A DNA stretch of 64,000 bases from Clostridiales bacterium. GTDB taxonomy: Bacteria > Bacillota > Peptococcia > DRI-13 > UBA5745. The stretch spans positions 1 through 64,000 of the forward strand of contig WRIW01000007.1 in assembly GCA_009782505.1 (NCBI GenBank). The letters run 5' to 3'. The translations under genes were made by a program, and so were the position numbers. Below the pieces are notes generated by a model. It was not told where the DNA came from. It did not search any database and was given only the letters and a program-made list of their open reading frames with translations. Below, piece after piece: positions 8,410 to 16,593 of the stretch (within the stretch, counting starts at the first letter, position 1; the number at the start of each line of letters is the position of its first letter).

Positions 8410-9573
8410 ATGAGAGTCGCGGATCGGGCAGTAGCCAGAAACTATTTAAAATATTTCCACAAAGCCCAGGGCAAATACATGGAGACCAACCAGAGGATCG
8501 CTTCCGGCAACCGTTTTACGAAGCTTTCCGACGACGTCTCCGCCGGCGCCCGGGTGCTCCGCTCCCGCATGGACAGGTACAAGGCGGAGAAGCAGCTGGA
8601 AAACACGAAGGAAGCCAACGACGAGCTGAGGATCGCGGAGGACGCCCTTACCTCCATCAACACGCTGATCATGATCATCCATGAGCAGAAGGTGGTCAAG
8701 GCGAAAAACGACCCCACCAGCGACGAAGGCAGGAAGATCATCGCCCAGGAGATCAGGGCCATGATGGACGAGATCGTCCAGCACGCCAACGCCAAGTATG
8801 GCAACAAGTTCTCCTTCGGCGGCACCAACGGGTTCATCGCCCCGTTTTCCGTGGACGACGCCACAGGGAAGCTTCTGTATAACGGCATCGACTTCGACAA
8901 GATGTCCGTCCATCCCGACAGCGGGAAAATCGTCTACGACAATGGCGTGGACTATGAGCTGGAGTACCTGAAGGACGCGAACGGGGACTATATCTTCGAC
9001 CCGGTGACAGGCGAACGGCAGCCTCTGCTGGATCCCGTCACAAACGACCCCATCCTCAGGCGGGGGGACAAGGGCATGCTCATCCCCACGACCCTGGTGC
9101 CCATGGACAAGGAGCTCTACTTCGACATCGACCTGGGCATCAAGATGAACGGCCCCCGCATCGTGTCGGATACCGCCTTCAAGGTGTCCTACTCGGGGCC
9201 CGAGGTGTTTGGCTTCGGCGTGGACGACGACGGCGTCAGCAACAATGTTTACAACGTCATCCTCAATGTCATGAAGAACATCGACAACTACGACCTGGAA
9301 GAGCTGGAGCTGTGGGACAACAAGCTCATCAAACTCATGGACGTCTTCCGCAGGAACCTGACGGACATCGGCGTCAAGACCCAGTACCTCTGGGACACGG
9401 AGAAGCGCCTGGAGGACAAGATCGACCAGCATACGGCGAAGATCTACGATATGATGGGCGTGGACGACGCCGAGGAAGCCACCAACCAGATGATGAACGA
9501 CTATGTACTGAAGGCTATACTGCAAATGGGCAGCCGGATACTGCCGCTGTCCCTTATGGATTTCATCCGATAA
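8410..9573 (+). CDS. flgL: Flagellar hook-associated protein 3, FlgL
   Basis: Second hook-filament junction protein, of the flagellin superfamily. The 387-residue protein opens with MRVADRAVARNYLKYFHKA and the flagellin-like D0/D1 segment RIASGNRFTKLSDDVSAGAR. It ends with a C-terminal helix rich in Leu/Met (NDYVLKAILQMGSRILP). The middle carries a variable insert of about 100 residues. The 82-bp spacer from flgK contains no clear signal; GGAGGGTATAG serves as the ribosome binding site. Confidence 0.95.
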   Translation: MRVADRAVARNYLKYFHKAQGKYMETNQRIASGNRFTKLSDDVSAGARVLRSRMDRYKAEKQLENTKEANDELRIAEDALTSINTLIMIIHEQKVVKAKNDPTSDEGRKIIAQEIRAMMDEIVQHANAKYGNKFSFGGTNGFIAPFSVDDATGKLLYNGIDFDKMSVHPDSGKIVYDNGVDYELEYLKDANGDYIFDPVTGERQPLLDPVTNDPILRRGDKGMLIPTTLVPMDKELYFDIDLGIKMNGPRIVSDTAFKVSYSGPEVFGFGVDDDGVSNNVYNVILNVMKNIDNYDLEELELWDNKLIKLMDVFRRNLTDIGVKTQYLWDTEKRLEDKIDQHTAKIYDMMGVDDAEEATNQMMNDYVLKAILQMGSRILPLSLMDFIR

Positions 9574-9630
9574 ACTGGATGAAAGTTAAGAATGGAGTCT
9601 TAATTTGATTGCCAAAGGGGAGAAAAGGAC

Positions 9631-10230
9631 ATGATCACGCAGTTATTGCAAATCTCTACCACGCCGGTCAAGTATGAGCTTGAGATCGAAAGGGCCCGGT
9701 TGGAGTACAACCAGGACTTCATCCCGAAAGCCAAGGTGAAGACCCAGCAGGCTAAGATGGAGATGAGGTCGAGAAACACCCAGCTGCTGGTGGACACCTA
9801 CAAGGCCAGGAGATCCCTGGGCCAGAACAACAGCAGCGACTTCTACAAGCTGTTTTCCGACAAGGGCGCGGAATCCATCAGCCGCGCCACCAGGGATCAT
9901 GTGGAGACGGGCAACTCATTGTCGCGCATCGATATCGGCGTCAATATCAGCCAGATCATCGAGCAGAAGATGCTGGAGCAGCCGGTCACCTACATGGCGT
10001 TTATCCCCAATCCCGGGTCGGAGATATCATGGATTCCCAGCGAATTCAGGATCAGCGTCCAGCCGGGGGAGCTGAACTACGACTGGCAAATCATGCGGGA
10101 CATCATGAACTATGTGCCCGGCAGCGTGAGGATGAACATCCTGCAGCAGCCCAAGGTGCATATCGAGTACATGGGCAGGCCGATGTACATCCCGCCCAGC
10201 GCGGACCCCGAGTACGAGGAAGCGAGCTAG
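9631..10230 (+). CDS. DUF6470/YviE-family protein of the flagellar operon
   Basis: A 199-residue protein matching the YviE/DUF6470 family by sequence feel and position: it lies between flgL and fliW, as yviE does in Bacillus. The N-terminus LLQISTTPVKYELEIERA and the C-terminal IEYMGRPMYIPPSADPEY are characteristic. It has no signal peptide or membrane helix. Function is unknown; co-occurrence with FliW suggests a role in late assembly. RBS AAAGGGGAGAAAAGG precedes ATG 9631. Confidence 0.85.
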   Translation: MITQLLQISTTPVKYELEIERARLEYNQDFIPKAKVKTQQAKMEMRSRNTQLLVDTYKARRSLGQNNSSDFYKLFSDKGAESISRATRDHVETGNSLSRIDIGVNISQIIEQKMLEQPVTYMAFIPNPGSEISWIPSEFRISVQPGELNYDWQIMRDIMNYVPGSVRMNILQQPKVHIEYMGRPMYIPPSADPEYEEAS

Positions 10231-10239
10231 GATAAGGGC

Positions 10240-10671
10240 ATGAAATATCAGACAAGAGACTTCGGCGAGATCGAGGTCGAGACCAGGCAGATGTTGAATT
10301 TCCGTCAGCCGGTCTTCGGCTTTGACGATTACACGCGGTACGCCGTGCTCCATGACCCGGACGCCGGCGAAGACGTCGCCTGGCTCCAGTCCCTGGAGGA
10401 ACCCGACCTGTGCTTCGTACTGGTGAGCGCGCGGGTATTGTCGGCGGCATACGAGCCCGGGCTGCCCCCGGAGCTGGATAAGGTCATCGGCGAAGGGGAG
10501 CATGAGTGCTGGCTCATCGCCGTCATCCATGAGGAATTTCAAAAATCCACCATCAACCTGAAGAGCCCCGTGCTCATCAACTGGAAGACAGGATTCGGCG
10601 CGCAGGTGATACTGGAAGGCGACTACCCCGTGCGGCATCCTCTGGTCACGGAGGCTGAAGGCACATGCTGA
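10240..10671 (+). CDS. fliW: Flagellar assembly factor FliW
   Basis: A 143-residue protein that in Bacillus binds either flagellin or CsrA and so couples flagellin level to flagellin translation. Family features visible are MKYQTRDFGEIEV at the start, FGFDDYTRYAVL, the acidic PDLCFVLVSA stretch, and NLKSPVLINWKTGFGAQVIL near the end. The csrA ATG overlaps its last seven bases, so FliW and its target CsrA are co-translated. The third partner, flagellin, is not adjacent here. Confidence 0.95.
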   Translation: MKYQTRDFGEIEVETRQMLNFRQPVFGFDDYTRYAVLHDPDAGEDVAWLQSLEEPDLCFVLVSARVLSAAYEPGLPPELDKVIGEGEHECWLIAVIHEEFQKSTINLKSPVLINWKTGFGAQVILEGDYPVRHPLVTEAEGTC

Positions 10672-10925
10672 TATTATCCCGAAAGCCAAATGAATCCCTT
10701 ATCCTCGAGATGGAAGGCCTCGACGAGCCCGTGGAGATCATCGTGACGGAGCTCAACGCCAACCAGGTCAGGCTGGGCTTCCAGGCGCCGGCAGGATGCA
10801 AGATCTGGCGCAAAGAATTGTACCAGACCATACAGTACAACAAGCAGGCCGCGTCGGCGGCCCCCGCAGCCGGCATACGGGGCATGGCCTCCAGGCTGAA
10901 AGGACACGACGATGAGGGAACTTGA
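10665..10925 (+). CDS. csrA: Carbon storage regulator CsrA
   Basis: An RNA-binding repressor of flagellin translation and of other mRNAs. MLILSRKPNESLIL starts the canonical beta-strand core, followed by IIVTELNANQVRLGFQAP (canonical form VLEVKGNQVRIGIEAP). At 86 residues it is longer than most: about 25 C-terminal residues after the core are Ala/Gly-rich and basic. It overlaps fliW upstream and the next gene downstream, so all three are tightly coupled. Confidence 0.95.
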   Translation: MLILSRKPNESLILEMEGLDEPVEIIVTELNANQVRLGFQAPAGCKIWRKELYQTIQYNKQAASAAPAAGIRGMASRLKGHDDEGT

Positions 10926-11385
10926 GCAGATGCTGGACTTGTTGGAGCAAAAACGGGTCTACTTTCTGCACTATGAAAGAGAGATGGAAGAGCTGCCCCT
11001 GCTTCCCACGGAGGAGATGGAAGACTGCCTGGAGCGGGGGGCGAGCCTCATCAAGAAGATAGAGGAGCTGGACGGCAGGCTGAACCGGCTTGTCCAGCAG
11101 GAAGGGCCCATGGCCCTGTCCGCCGTGAACCATGAATGTGACCGCGGCCAGCTTTCACCGGACTTAGGCAAGCTATTTGACGCTTCCATGGGCGTGAAGG
11201 CGGTGGCGAACAGGATACTGCAAAACGACGGGCTGATCCGGCAGCGGATAGCCTACGAGAGGGAGCAGGCGCTGGAGAAGATCAAGGAAATCAACAACCG
11301 CTCGGATTCGGTGGCGGGGAAGTATCAGCGGTATACCCAGACCGGGTCGGCGCCCATGCCGGGATGGCAGGGGAAAGAGGTTTAG
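10912..11385 (+). CDS. Coiled-coil flagellar chaperone-like protein (FlgN/FliT-like)
   Basis: A 157-residue, mostly helical protein without signal peptide or membrane segment. Its charged, Leu-rich pattern (REMEELPLLPTEEMEDCLER; SLIKKIEELDGRLNRLVQQE) recalls FlgN/FliT export chaperones. It sits directly before fliD, whose chaperone FliT is otherwise missing. I do not recognise a specific family; a FliD chaperone role is an inference from position and composition. ATG 10912 overlaps the end of csrA by 14 bases. Confidence 0.6.
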   Translation: MRELEQMLDLLEQKRVYFLHYEREMEELPLLPTEEMEDCLERGASLIKKIEELDGRLNRLVQQEGPMALSAVNHECDRGQLSPDLGKLFDASMGVKAVANRILQNDGLIRQRIAYEREQALEKIKEINNRSDSVAGKYQRYTQTGSAPMPGWQGKEV

Positions 11386-11397
11386 GAGGATATCATT

Positions 11398-14300
11398 ATG
11401 GCTACAAACAACATCAACTCCAATTATTTCAGCGTGGCGGCCTATACGAACAAAGGCTTGTCCGGCATGGTCTCCGGTCTGGATACGGAGAACATGGTCA
11501 AGACGATGATGGCCGGCACCCAGAAGAAAATCAACACCCAGCTGGCATTGAAGCAGCAGGCTCTTTGGAGGCAGGAGATCTATCGGGATATCATCAACTC
11601 CATCAACAACGTGCGGAACAAGTACTTCAATCCCGCATTCGACGCCTCGCCTTTGAACAACTTCGCCAACAGCAAGTTTTTCAACATGAAGTCTTCCTCG
11701 GTGACGGCGGGGACTTCCGGCAGCGCCGCGCTGAAGGTGCTCAGCACCTCGGCCAACGCCATCGTGGGGGATATGAGCGTTGCCGTAAAGCAATTAGCCG
11801 CGGCTGCCTCGCTCAGCTCGCAGGCGTCCGTGGGCGCCGGGGATACGATCACGGGGAAAGATATCAGCACGACAGTCCTCAATGACTTTAATAATAGCCT
11901 AAACCTCATGATCAACAATCAAAACGTAGTCGTTAACCTGAACGGGGTAACTACTCAAGAGGATATGGTGGCTAAAATCAATGAGGCTCTGGTTGCGTAT
12001 GAGCATCCTACAACTCTTGAAACGACAGATACGGTTGCGACTATTGTAAATGGGCAGCTAAAATTCTTCAGCGAATCGGGAGACCTTATCCGCGTTGGTA
12101 ACGCCACCACAAGCCTGGCTTACCGGATGACTGGCCTCAACGCTGGGCAGACCTCTTCCGCGGCGGGATCCGGCCAAAGCCTTAGCGCCGGCAATATGAT
12201 CAATCCCGGCGCCGGCGTGACCTTCACAGTCAATCTTGACGGCGTAGATAAGCAAATAACATTAAACCCGGCCAACAGCACGGTCGCCGGCGTGCAGGAA
12301 AGCCTGCAGAATGAGCTGGATAAAGCCTTCGGTAACTACATCAATGTCAATGTTGTCGATGGAAATAAGATTCAGCTTGAACTGAGAACCGACGGTGGAC
12401 TGGAGTTTGGCGGCTTAAACGGCCATACATTGACCCTATACGGTACGGAAGCGAATAAGCTGGGCATATCCGCCGGGGCGTCCACCCGGCTGAACACCTC
12501 TTCGCAAATCGGCAATCTGGAAGGGCTCATGGGGGAACGGTTCGCCTTCACCATCAACGGCGTGGACTTCAGCTTCACGAAGGACGACACCATCGGCGCC
12601 ATGATCAACAAGGTCAACTCCAGCACAGCCGGGGTGACCATGTCCTACTCTTCCCTTAGCGGGCAGTTCAAGCTCACCGCCAATGCCACGGGAAGCCAGG
12701 GCAAGATCGATATCAGCCAGAAGGAAGGCGACCTCCTGGGCGCCATCTTCAAAGATTCCGACGGCGACTCCATGTTTAACCCCAGCAATACCGCCGTCAG
12801 CCAGCTGCTTACGACGAAGGGGATCAGCGGGAGCTACATTAACCCCACGACGTCCAATTTTTCCAGCGGCGCAAAGTTTACCATCAATGTAAACGGCGAG
12901 GACCATACTTACACATTATCCGCCGGAGTTAATGGCGTAAACGGCGAAACGATGCTCAATAACCTGAACAACTGGCTGAAATCGAGTTTCGGCACGGTAG
13001 GCGATATCCCGGGCGGCGACGCCAATATCGAATTCGACAATGCGGGCGGGCGGCTGATCATCCGGGACGGCTCCCTGGTGAAATTCGCTCACACAGACGT
13101 CAATACCACAAACTCCACGTCATACCAAGCCGGCATCAAGACGGATATCGCCCTGGCCCTGGGGCTGAATAACGTGGCGAAGGATAATCTGGCCACCGCC
13201 GGAACTCTGGTGGAGGATATTTATCAGCTCGATGATTTAGTGAACATTTTAGAGACGAACTTCCCCGGAATCGTCATCCCAGGCACAGTGGGAGAGTTGG
13301 GAACGCTTAGCGATACTTACCCACTGCTCTTTGCCGGGATCATGGATCACGCGGAAATCGGATTCTCCGGCGGGCGGCTGACCCTGACGGCGACTACGGA
13401 CGGCGTAGTCAGCACAAACCTCAATCTGGCGGATTCCAATACAGACCCGGCGGCGCTGATACGCAACGCCCTTGGCGCCCTCCTGGGCGGGCTGGACTCC
13501 CTCGTATACACCGCGGACGCCGGAAGCCTGGTCGACGACGCCTTGTTCACAGCAGGCAAGGACGCTCAGATCATCGTCAACGGCATAGAGACCTCGCGTT
13601 CCAGCAATACCTTCGAGATAGACGGCGTCACCATGCAGCTGACTTCGACCAGCTCCATACTGGGCGGCACAGGCACGACAGCCGACCCGTATATCTACGA
13701 TGAAACAGTCATCACTACCGAACGGGATACGGAAGCCGTAGTCGGCGCCTTCAAGTCCTTCGTGGAAGACTACAACGACATGATACGCAAGCTCTACGGC
13801 TATGTCCGGGAAGAGGCTCTTTTCCGGGATTACGCCCCCCTCACCGACGAGCAGAAGAAGGAGATGTCCGACCGGGATATCGAGCTCTGGGAGCAGAACG
13901 CCAAGACAGGGCTCATCCGCAACGATATGGAGGTCACCAATCTCCTCAATAATCTCTTCTCTACCTTGTACACGAAGCCCTTATCCTCAAACTATGCCCT
14001 CTACGATATCGGCATAGAGGCTTCGGACTATAAGCAGCCGGGCATCCTCTTCCTGGATGAAGACAAGCTGAGGGCAGCCCTGCTCAACGACCCCATGTCC
14101 GTGGAGAACCTTTTCATGGATCCCCTCAACGGGCTGGCGAAGCAAATGGGCGGCCTCATGGACGGCGCGGCCCGGGTCAGCCTGGCGAATCCCGGTTCCC
14201 TGGTAGCGTTAGCAGGCGTGGAAAACTCCGTCACGGACAAGAGCAACATCCTCAACACGTCCATCAACGAGATAAACGAAAGGCTGAAGGACCTCTGGGA

Positions 14301-14427
14301 AAGGTATGAGAAGGAAAGGGCCCGCTACTGGCAGAAGTTCAACACCATGGAGCAGATACTGGCCAGGTACCAAGCCCAGAGCGAATGGATCTATCAGAAC
14401 ATGGTCCTCGGCATGGGCATGGAATAA
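11398..14427 (+). CDS. fliD: Flagellar filament cap protein FliD, very large
   Basis: Caps the growing filament and folds flagellin there. The N-terminal FliD domain is clear (GLSGMVSGLDTENMVKTMM near residue 20) and so is the C-terminal domain (TEAVVGAFKSFVEDYNDMIR and the coiled coil around NINERLKDLWERYEKE). At 1009 residues it is about twice the common length; the extra sequence is a repeat-like, Asn/Ser/Thr/Gly-rich middle (residues about 150-780). That middle includes AT-richer patches, especially 11.88-12.07 kb. RBS AGGAGGATATC precedes ATG 11398. The downstream neighbour is fliS. Confidence 0.95.
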   Translation: MATNNINSNYFSVAAYTNKGLSGMVSGLDTENMVKTMMAGTQKKINTQLALKQQALWRQEIYRDIINSINNVRNKYFNPAFDASPLNNFANSKFFNMKSSSVTAGTSGSAALKVLSTSANAIVGDMSVAVKQLAAAASLSSQASVGAGDTITGKDISTTVLNDFNNSLNLMINNQNVVVNLNGVTTQEDMVAKINEALVAYEHPTTLETTDTVATIVNGQLKFFSESGDLIRVGNATTSLAYRMTGLNAGQTSSAAGSGQSLSAGNMINPGAGVTFTVNLDGVDKQITLNPANSTVAGVQESLQNELDKAFGNYINVNVVDGNKIQLELRTDGGLEFGGLNGHTLTLYGTEANKLGISAGASTRLNTSSQIGNLEGLMGERFAFTINGVDFSFTKDDTIGAMINKVNSSTAGVTMSYSSLSGQFKLTANATGSQGKIDISQKEGDLLGAIFKDSDGDSMFNPSNTAVSQLLTTKGISGSYINPTTSNFSSGAKFTINVNGEDHTYTLSAGVNGVNGETMLNNLNNWLKSSFGTVGDIPGGDANIEFDNAGGRLIIRDGSLVKFAHTDVNTTNSTSYQAGIKTDIALALGLNNVAKDNLATAGTLVEDIYQLDDLVNILETNFPGIVIPGTVGELGTLSDTYPLLFAGIMDHAEIGFSGGRLTLTATTDGVVSTNLNLADSNTDPAALIRNALGALLGGLDSLVYTADAGSLVDDALFTAGKDAQIIVNGIETSRSSNTFEIDGVTMQLTSTSSILGGTGTTADPYIYDETVITTERDTEAVVGAFKSFVEDYNDMIRKLYGYVREEALFRDYAPLTDEQKKEMSDRDIELWEQNAKTGLIRNDMEVTNLLNNLFSTLYTKPLSSNYALYDIGIEASDYKQPGILFLDEDKLRAALLNDPMSVENLFMDPLNGLAKQMGGLMDGAARVSLANPGSLVALAGVENSVTDKSNILNTSINEINERLKDLWERYEKERARYWQKFNTMEQILARYQAQSEWIYQNMVLGMGME

Positions 14428-14448
14428 AGCGGACCGGAGGGGATTAGC

Positions 14449-14868
14449 ATGATTAAGCAGCACTCATATGAGGCGTACAAGCAGCAGTCGGTCATGACCA
14501 TGACCCAGGCGGAGATGCTGACCATGCTGTATGACGGCATACTGAAAGAGATATTTCTCGTCAAGAAGGCTTTCGAGCAGGATCCGCTGGACATAGCCGA
14601 AATCAACAGGATACTGCAAAAAACCCAGAAAATAGTCAACTACTTAAAAAATTCCCTGGACACCAATTATGATATTGCAAATAACTTGTATTCGTTATAT
14701 GATTATTGTAACTGGATATTAATGCAAACGAATATCAAGAAAGACCCTTCACAGCTTGATGAAATCGTCGTCATTGTCGGCGATTTGAAGGAATCCTACA
14801 TATTGGCGGACAAATCCATGCGCATGCAGACCCAGGCCCCGGCCCAGCAGCATGTGCACATCGGTTAG
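14449..14868 (+). CDS. fliS: Flagellin export chaperone FliS
   Basis: A 139-residue helical chaperone that binds flagellin and keeps it unpolymerised. Family signature: YEAYKQQSVMTMTQAEMLTM at the start, LYDGILKEIFLVKKAF, then the C-terminal ILADKSMR. Codon use in 14.64-14.78 kb is more AT-rich than that of its neighbours. It follows fliD by 21 bp, with a GGAGGGGA ribosome binding site. Confidence 0.94.
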   Translation: MIKQHSYEAYKQQSVMTMTQAEMLTMLYDGILKEIFLVKKAFEQDPLDIAEINRILQKTQKIVNYLKNSLDTNYDIANNLYSLYDYCNWILMQTNIKKDPSQLDEIVVIVGDLKESYILADKSMRMQTQAPAQQHVHIG

Positions 14869-14924
14869 TATGACTGATTAGCTAGAGGAAGCGGGCGTAG
14901 TCAGAAGCGAAAGAGGCAAGTGAG

Positions 14925-15287
14925 ATGTTTTATGACAGCAGGGCGTTTAGAACCATGGAAGCTGGCGTCAGCGCGGCGTGGCTGCAGCAGAAGGTGCATA
15001 CCCATAATCTTTCCAACTACGATACGCCGAACTATAAGGCCAAGAGCCTGGTCTTCTCCGAAAGCCTGAGCCGGGCCAGGGACGCGGAGGGCAAGCGCAG
15101 GCCGGCCCTGAGCATCCGCCTCATTGATAATGAGACGACTACCGTGCGGCCGGACGGCAACAATGTGGACTCCGACGTAGAGAGCCTGAGCTTGTATAAG
15201 GCTTATGTCCACTACTCCATGCTCCTGGACAAGATAAAGAGCGAAGTCAACAACCACAACTATGTGCTGAGTAACGCGCCGAAGTGA
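14925..15287 (+). CDS. flgB: Flagellar basal-body rod protein FlgB
   Basis: Proximal rod subunit. The 120-residue protein has the rod-family N-terminal motif in a slightly divergent form (HTHNLSNYDTPNYKAKSLVF instead of ANNIANADTPGYKA) and the C-terminal helix SLYKAYVHYSMLLDKIKSEV. It begins the rod/basal-body series that continues with flgC. RBS GAGGCAAGTGAG precedes ATG 14925. Confidence 0.95.
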   Translation: MFYDSRAFRTMEAGVSAAWLQQKVHTHNLSNYDTPNYKAKSLVFSESLSRARDAEGKRRPALSIRLIDNETTTVRPDGNNVDSDVESLSLYKAYVHYSMLLDKIKSEVNNHNYVLSNAPK

Positions 15288-15328
15288 TAATCGCTCCATA
15301 AAGCCTGACGCGAGGGGGAACCATACAA

Positions 15329-15787
15329 GTGGCATTTTTACATTCATTGGACATCGTGGGCTCAGCCCTTACCGCCGAGCGTTACCGTTCGGATGTGATC
15401 CTGCAGAATATATCTAACGCCAGGACTACGAGGACGCCCGGGGGCGGCCCCTACAACCGGAAGCAGGTGGTCTTCGAAGAGAAGCCATTCCGGCAGGGCA
15501 CCTTTGGGGAGACGTTCCGGCATGTATGCAAGATCAGGCACAACCATCAGATACACACAGGCGGGGTCAAGGTGCAGACCATGGTGGACAGCATCAATGT
15601 ATTCAAGCCTGTCTATGACCCTGAGCATCCCGACGCCGACGCCGACGGATACGTATGGTACCCCAATGTGGACACCACGGAGGAGATAATCGACCTGATG
15701 GGGGCGACCAACGCTTATGAAGCCAATCTCACTGCCATGTCCGTAGTCAAGGCGATGATAAGCAAGTCGCTGGACATCGCGAAGTAG
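15329..15787 (+). CDS. flgC: Flagellar basal-body rod protein FlgC
   Basis: Proximal rod subunit, 152 residues. It has LDIVGSALTAERYRSDVILQ, then NISNARTTRTPGGGPYNRK in the rod-motif position, and a C-terminal helix NAYEANLTAMSVVKAMISKS. The GTG start at 15329 is supported by GAGGGGG at 15312-15318. A terminator-like hairpin follows 89 bp after the stop, so flgB-flgC may form a transcript separate from fliE. Confidence 0.95.
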   Translation: MAFLHSLDIVGSALTAERYRSDVILQNISNARTTRTPGGGPYNRKQVVFEEKPFRQGTFGETFRHVCKIRHNHQIHTGGVKVQTMVDSINVFKPVYDPEHPDADADGYVWYPNVDTTEEIIDLMGATNAYEANLTAMSVVKAMISKSLDIAK

Positions 15788-15875
15788 GCGGATACCCCAG
15801 TCATATCCCATAGATTTATAAAGCCCCGGTAAACCTGGCCCCGCGCGGGCCGGCATACAGCATGAAGCGGAGGGG

Positions 15876-15913
15876 CAGTCGGCACAGGGAAGTACCGGCT
15901 GTTTCTTTTTGTT
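15876..15913 (+). terminator. Intrinsic terminator after flgC
   Basis: CAGTCGG (15876-15882) pairs with CCGGCTG (15895-15901), seven pairs including one G-T wobble, with a 12-base loop. A T-rich run (15902-15913) follows directly. It is the clearest rho-independent terminator shape in the flagellar cluster. Confidence 0.65.
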
Positions 15914-16079
15914 TAAAAGCTAAAAATAATGAACTTTTTCTATGATCCCATCCCCACATATGGTAGGTACAGTGTCCATTTTGAACCGGTAAACGCTATA
16001 ACTGGAACGGAACCGGCGAAAAAAACAAAAGAAAACCGCCATGATATTAAAAATTGAACACTTTTTTACCCAATTCCTC

Positions 16080-16108
16080 TTTACTTGTCCCCCAATAATA
16101 GGTATAAT
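16080..16108 (+). promoter_or_regulatory. Candidate housekeeping promoter P1 upstream of fliE
   Basis: TTTACT (16080-16085), 17-base spacer, TATAAT (16103-16108). It lies in the AT-rich 15.9-16.2 kb gap, 145 bp before the fliE start. The rest of the 465-base gap (15788-16252) contains the flgC terminator, a second promoter and no open frame I can support. Confidence 0.55.
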
Positions 16109-16113
16109 AAACT

Positions 16114-16143
16114 TTGAATGAACGTGTATTTATCAAATATAAT
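16114..16143 (+). promoter_or_regulatory. Candidate housekeeping promoter P2 upstream of fliE
   Basis: TTGAAT (16114-16119), 18-base spacer, TATAAT (16138-16143), immediately downstream of P1. Together they are well placed to drive the fliE-to-cheD operon independently of flgBC. Confidence 0.55.
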
Positions 16144-16252
16144 CAATAAAAATTGAATCATACCGAATGGTAATTGCCAATAGGTAAATACGAAGAACTG
16201 CTACCGGGATGGTACGGCACAGACGAAAGCCAACGACGAGGTGAATGAAATC

Positions 16253-16552
16253 ATGTTTATCGTACCCATCGAACCTATGAAGCTTATGGAGTTTTCGGAA
16301 AGCGGGAACCCGAGGAGGGAGCCGGCCAGGGAGTCCGGGTTCAAAAATGTATTGAGCAACGCCGTAGCCGCATTAGAGGAGACCCAGAGGGCTTCCCAGT
16401 ACGACGCCTACCAGCTTGCCCTTGGCAATGTGGATGACATGTCGGAGATCATGATAAACACGCTTAAGGCGGAGAGCATGATCCAGACCACGGTGCAGAT
16501 CACGACCCGTGTCATCGCCGCCTACAAGGAGATCATGAATATCCAGATATGA
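16253..16552 (+). CDS. fliE: Flagellar hook-basal body complex protein FliE
   Basis: Links the MS ring to the rod and starts the hook-basal-body operon. The family core is visible in the second half: FKNVLSNAVAALEETQRAS, then DAYQLALGNVDDMSEIMI, then ESMIQTTVQITTRVIAAYKE. I placed the start at ATG 16253 (99 residues) because GAGGTG at 16238-16243 is 9 bases upstream; the in-frame GTG at 16241 overlaps that site. Confidence 0.93.
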   Translation: MFIVPIEPMKLMEFSESGNPRREPARESGFKNVLSNAVAALEETQRASQYDAYQLALGNVDDMSEIMINTLKAESMIQTTVQITTRVIAAYKEIMNIQI

Positions 16553-16593
16553 TGACCCCATAGGGCGTCCTGATACATTATCCATGAGGAAGA

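Noticed and set aside
8446-9525. 359-codon minus-strand open frame
   Set aside because: Lies wholly inside flgL in antisense, with no family features or ribosome binding site.
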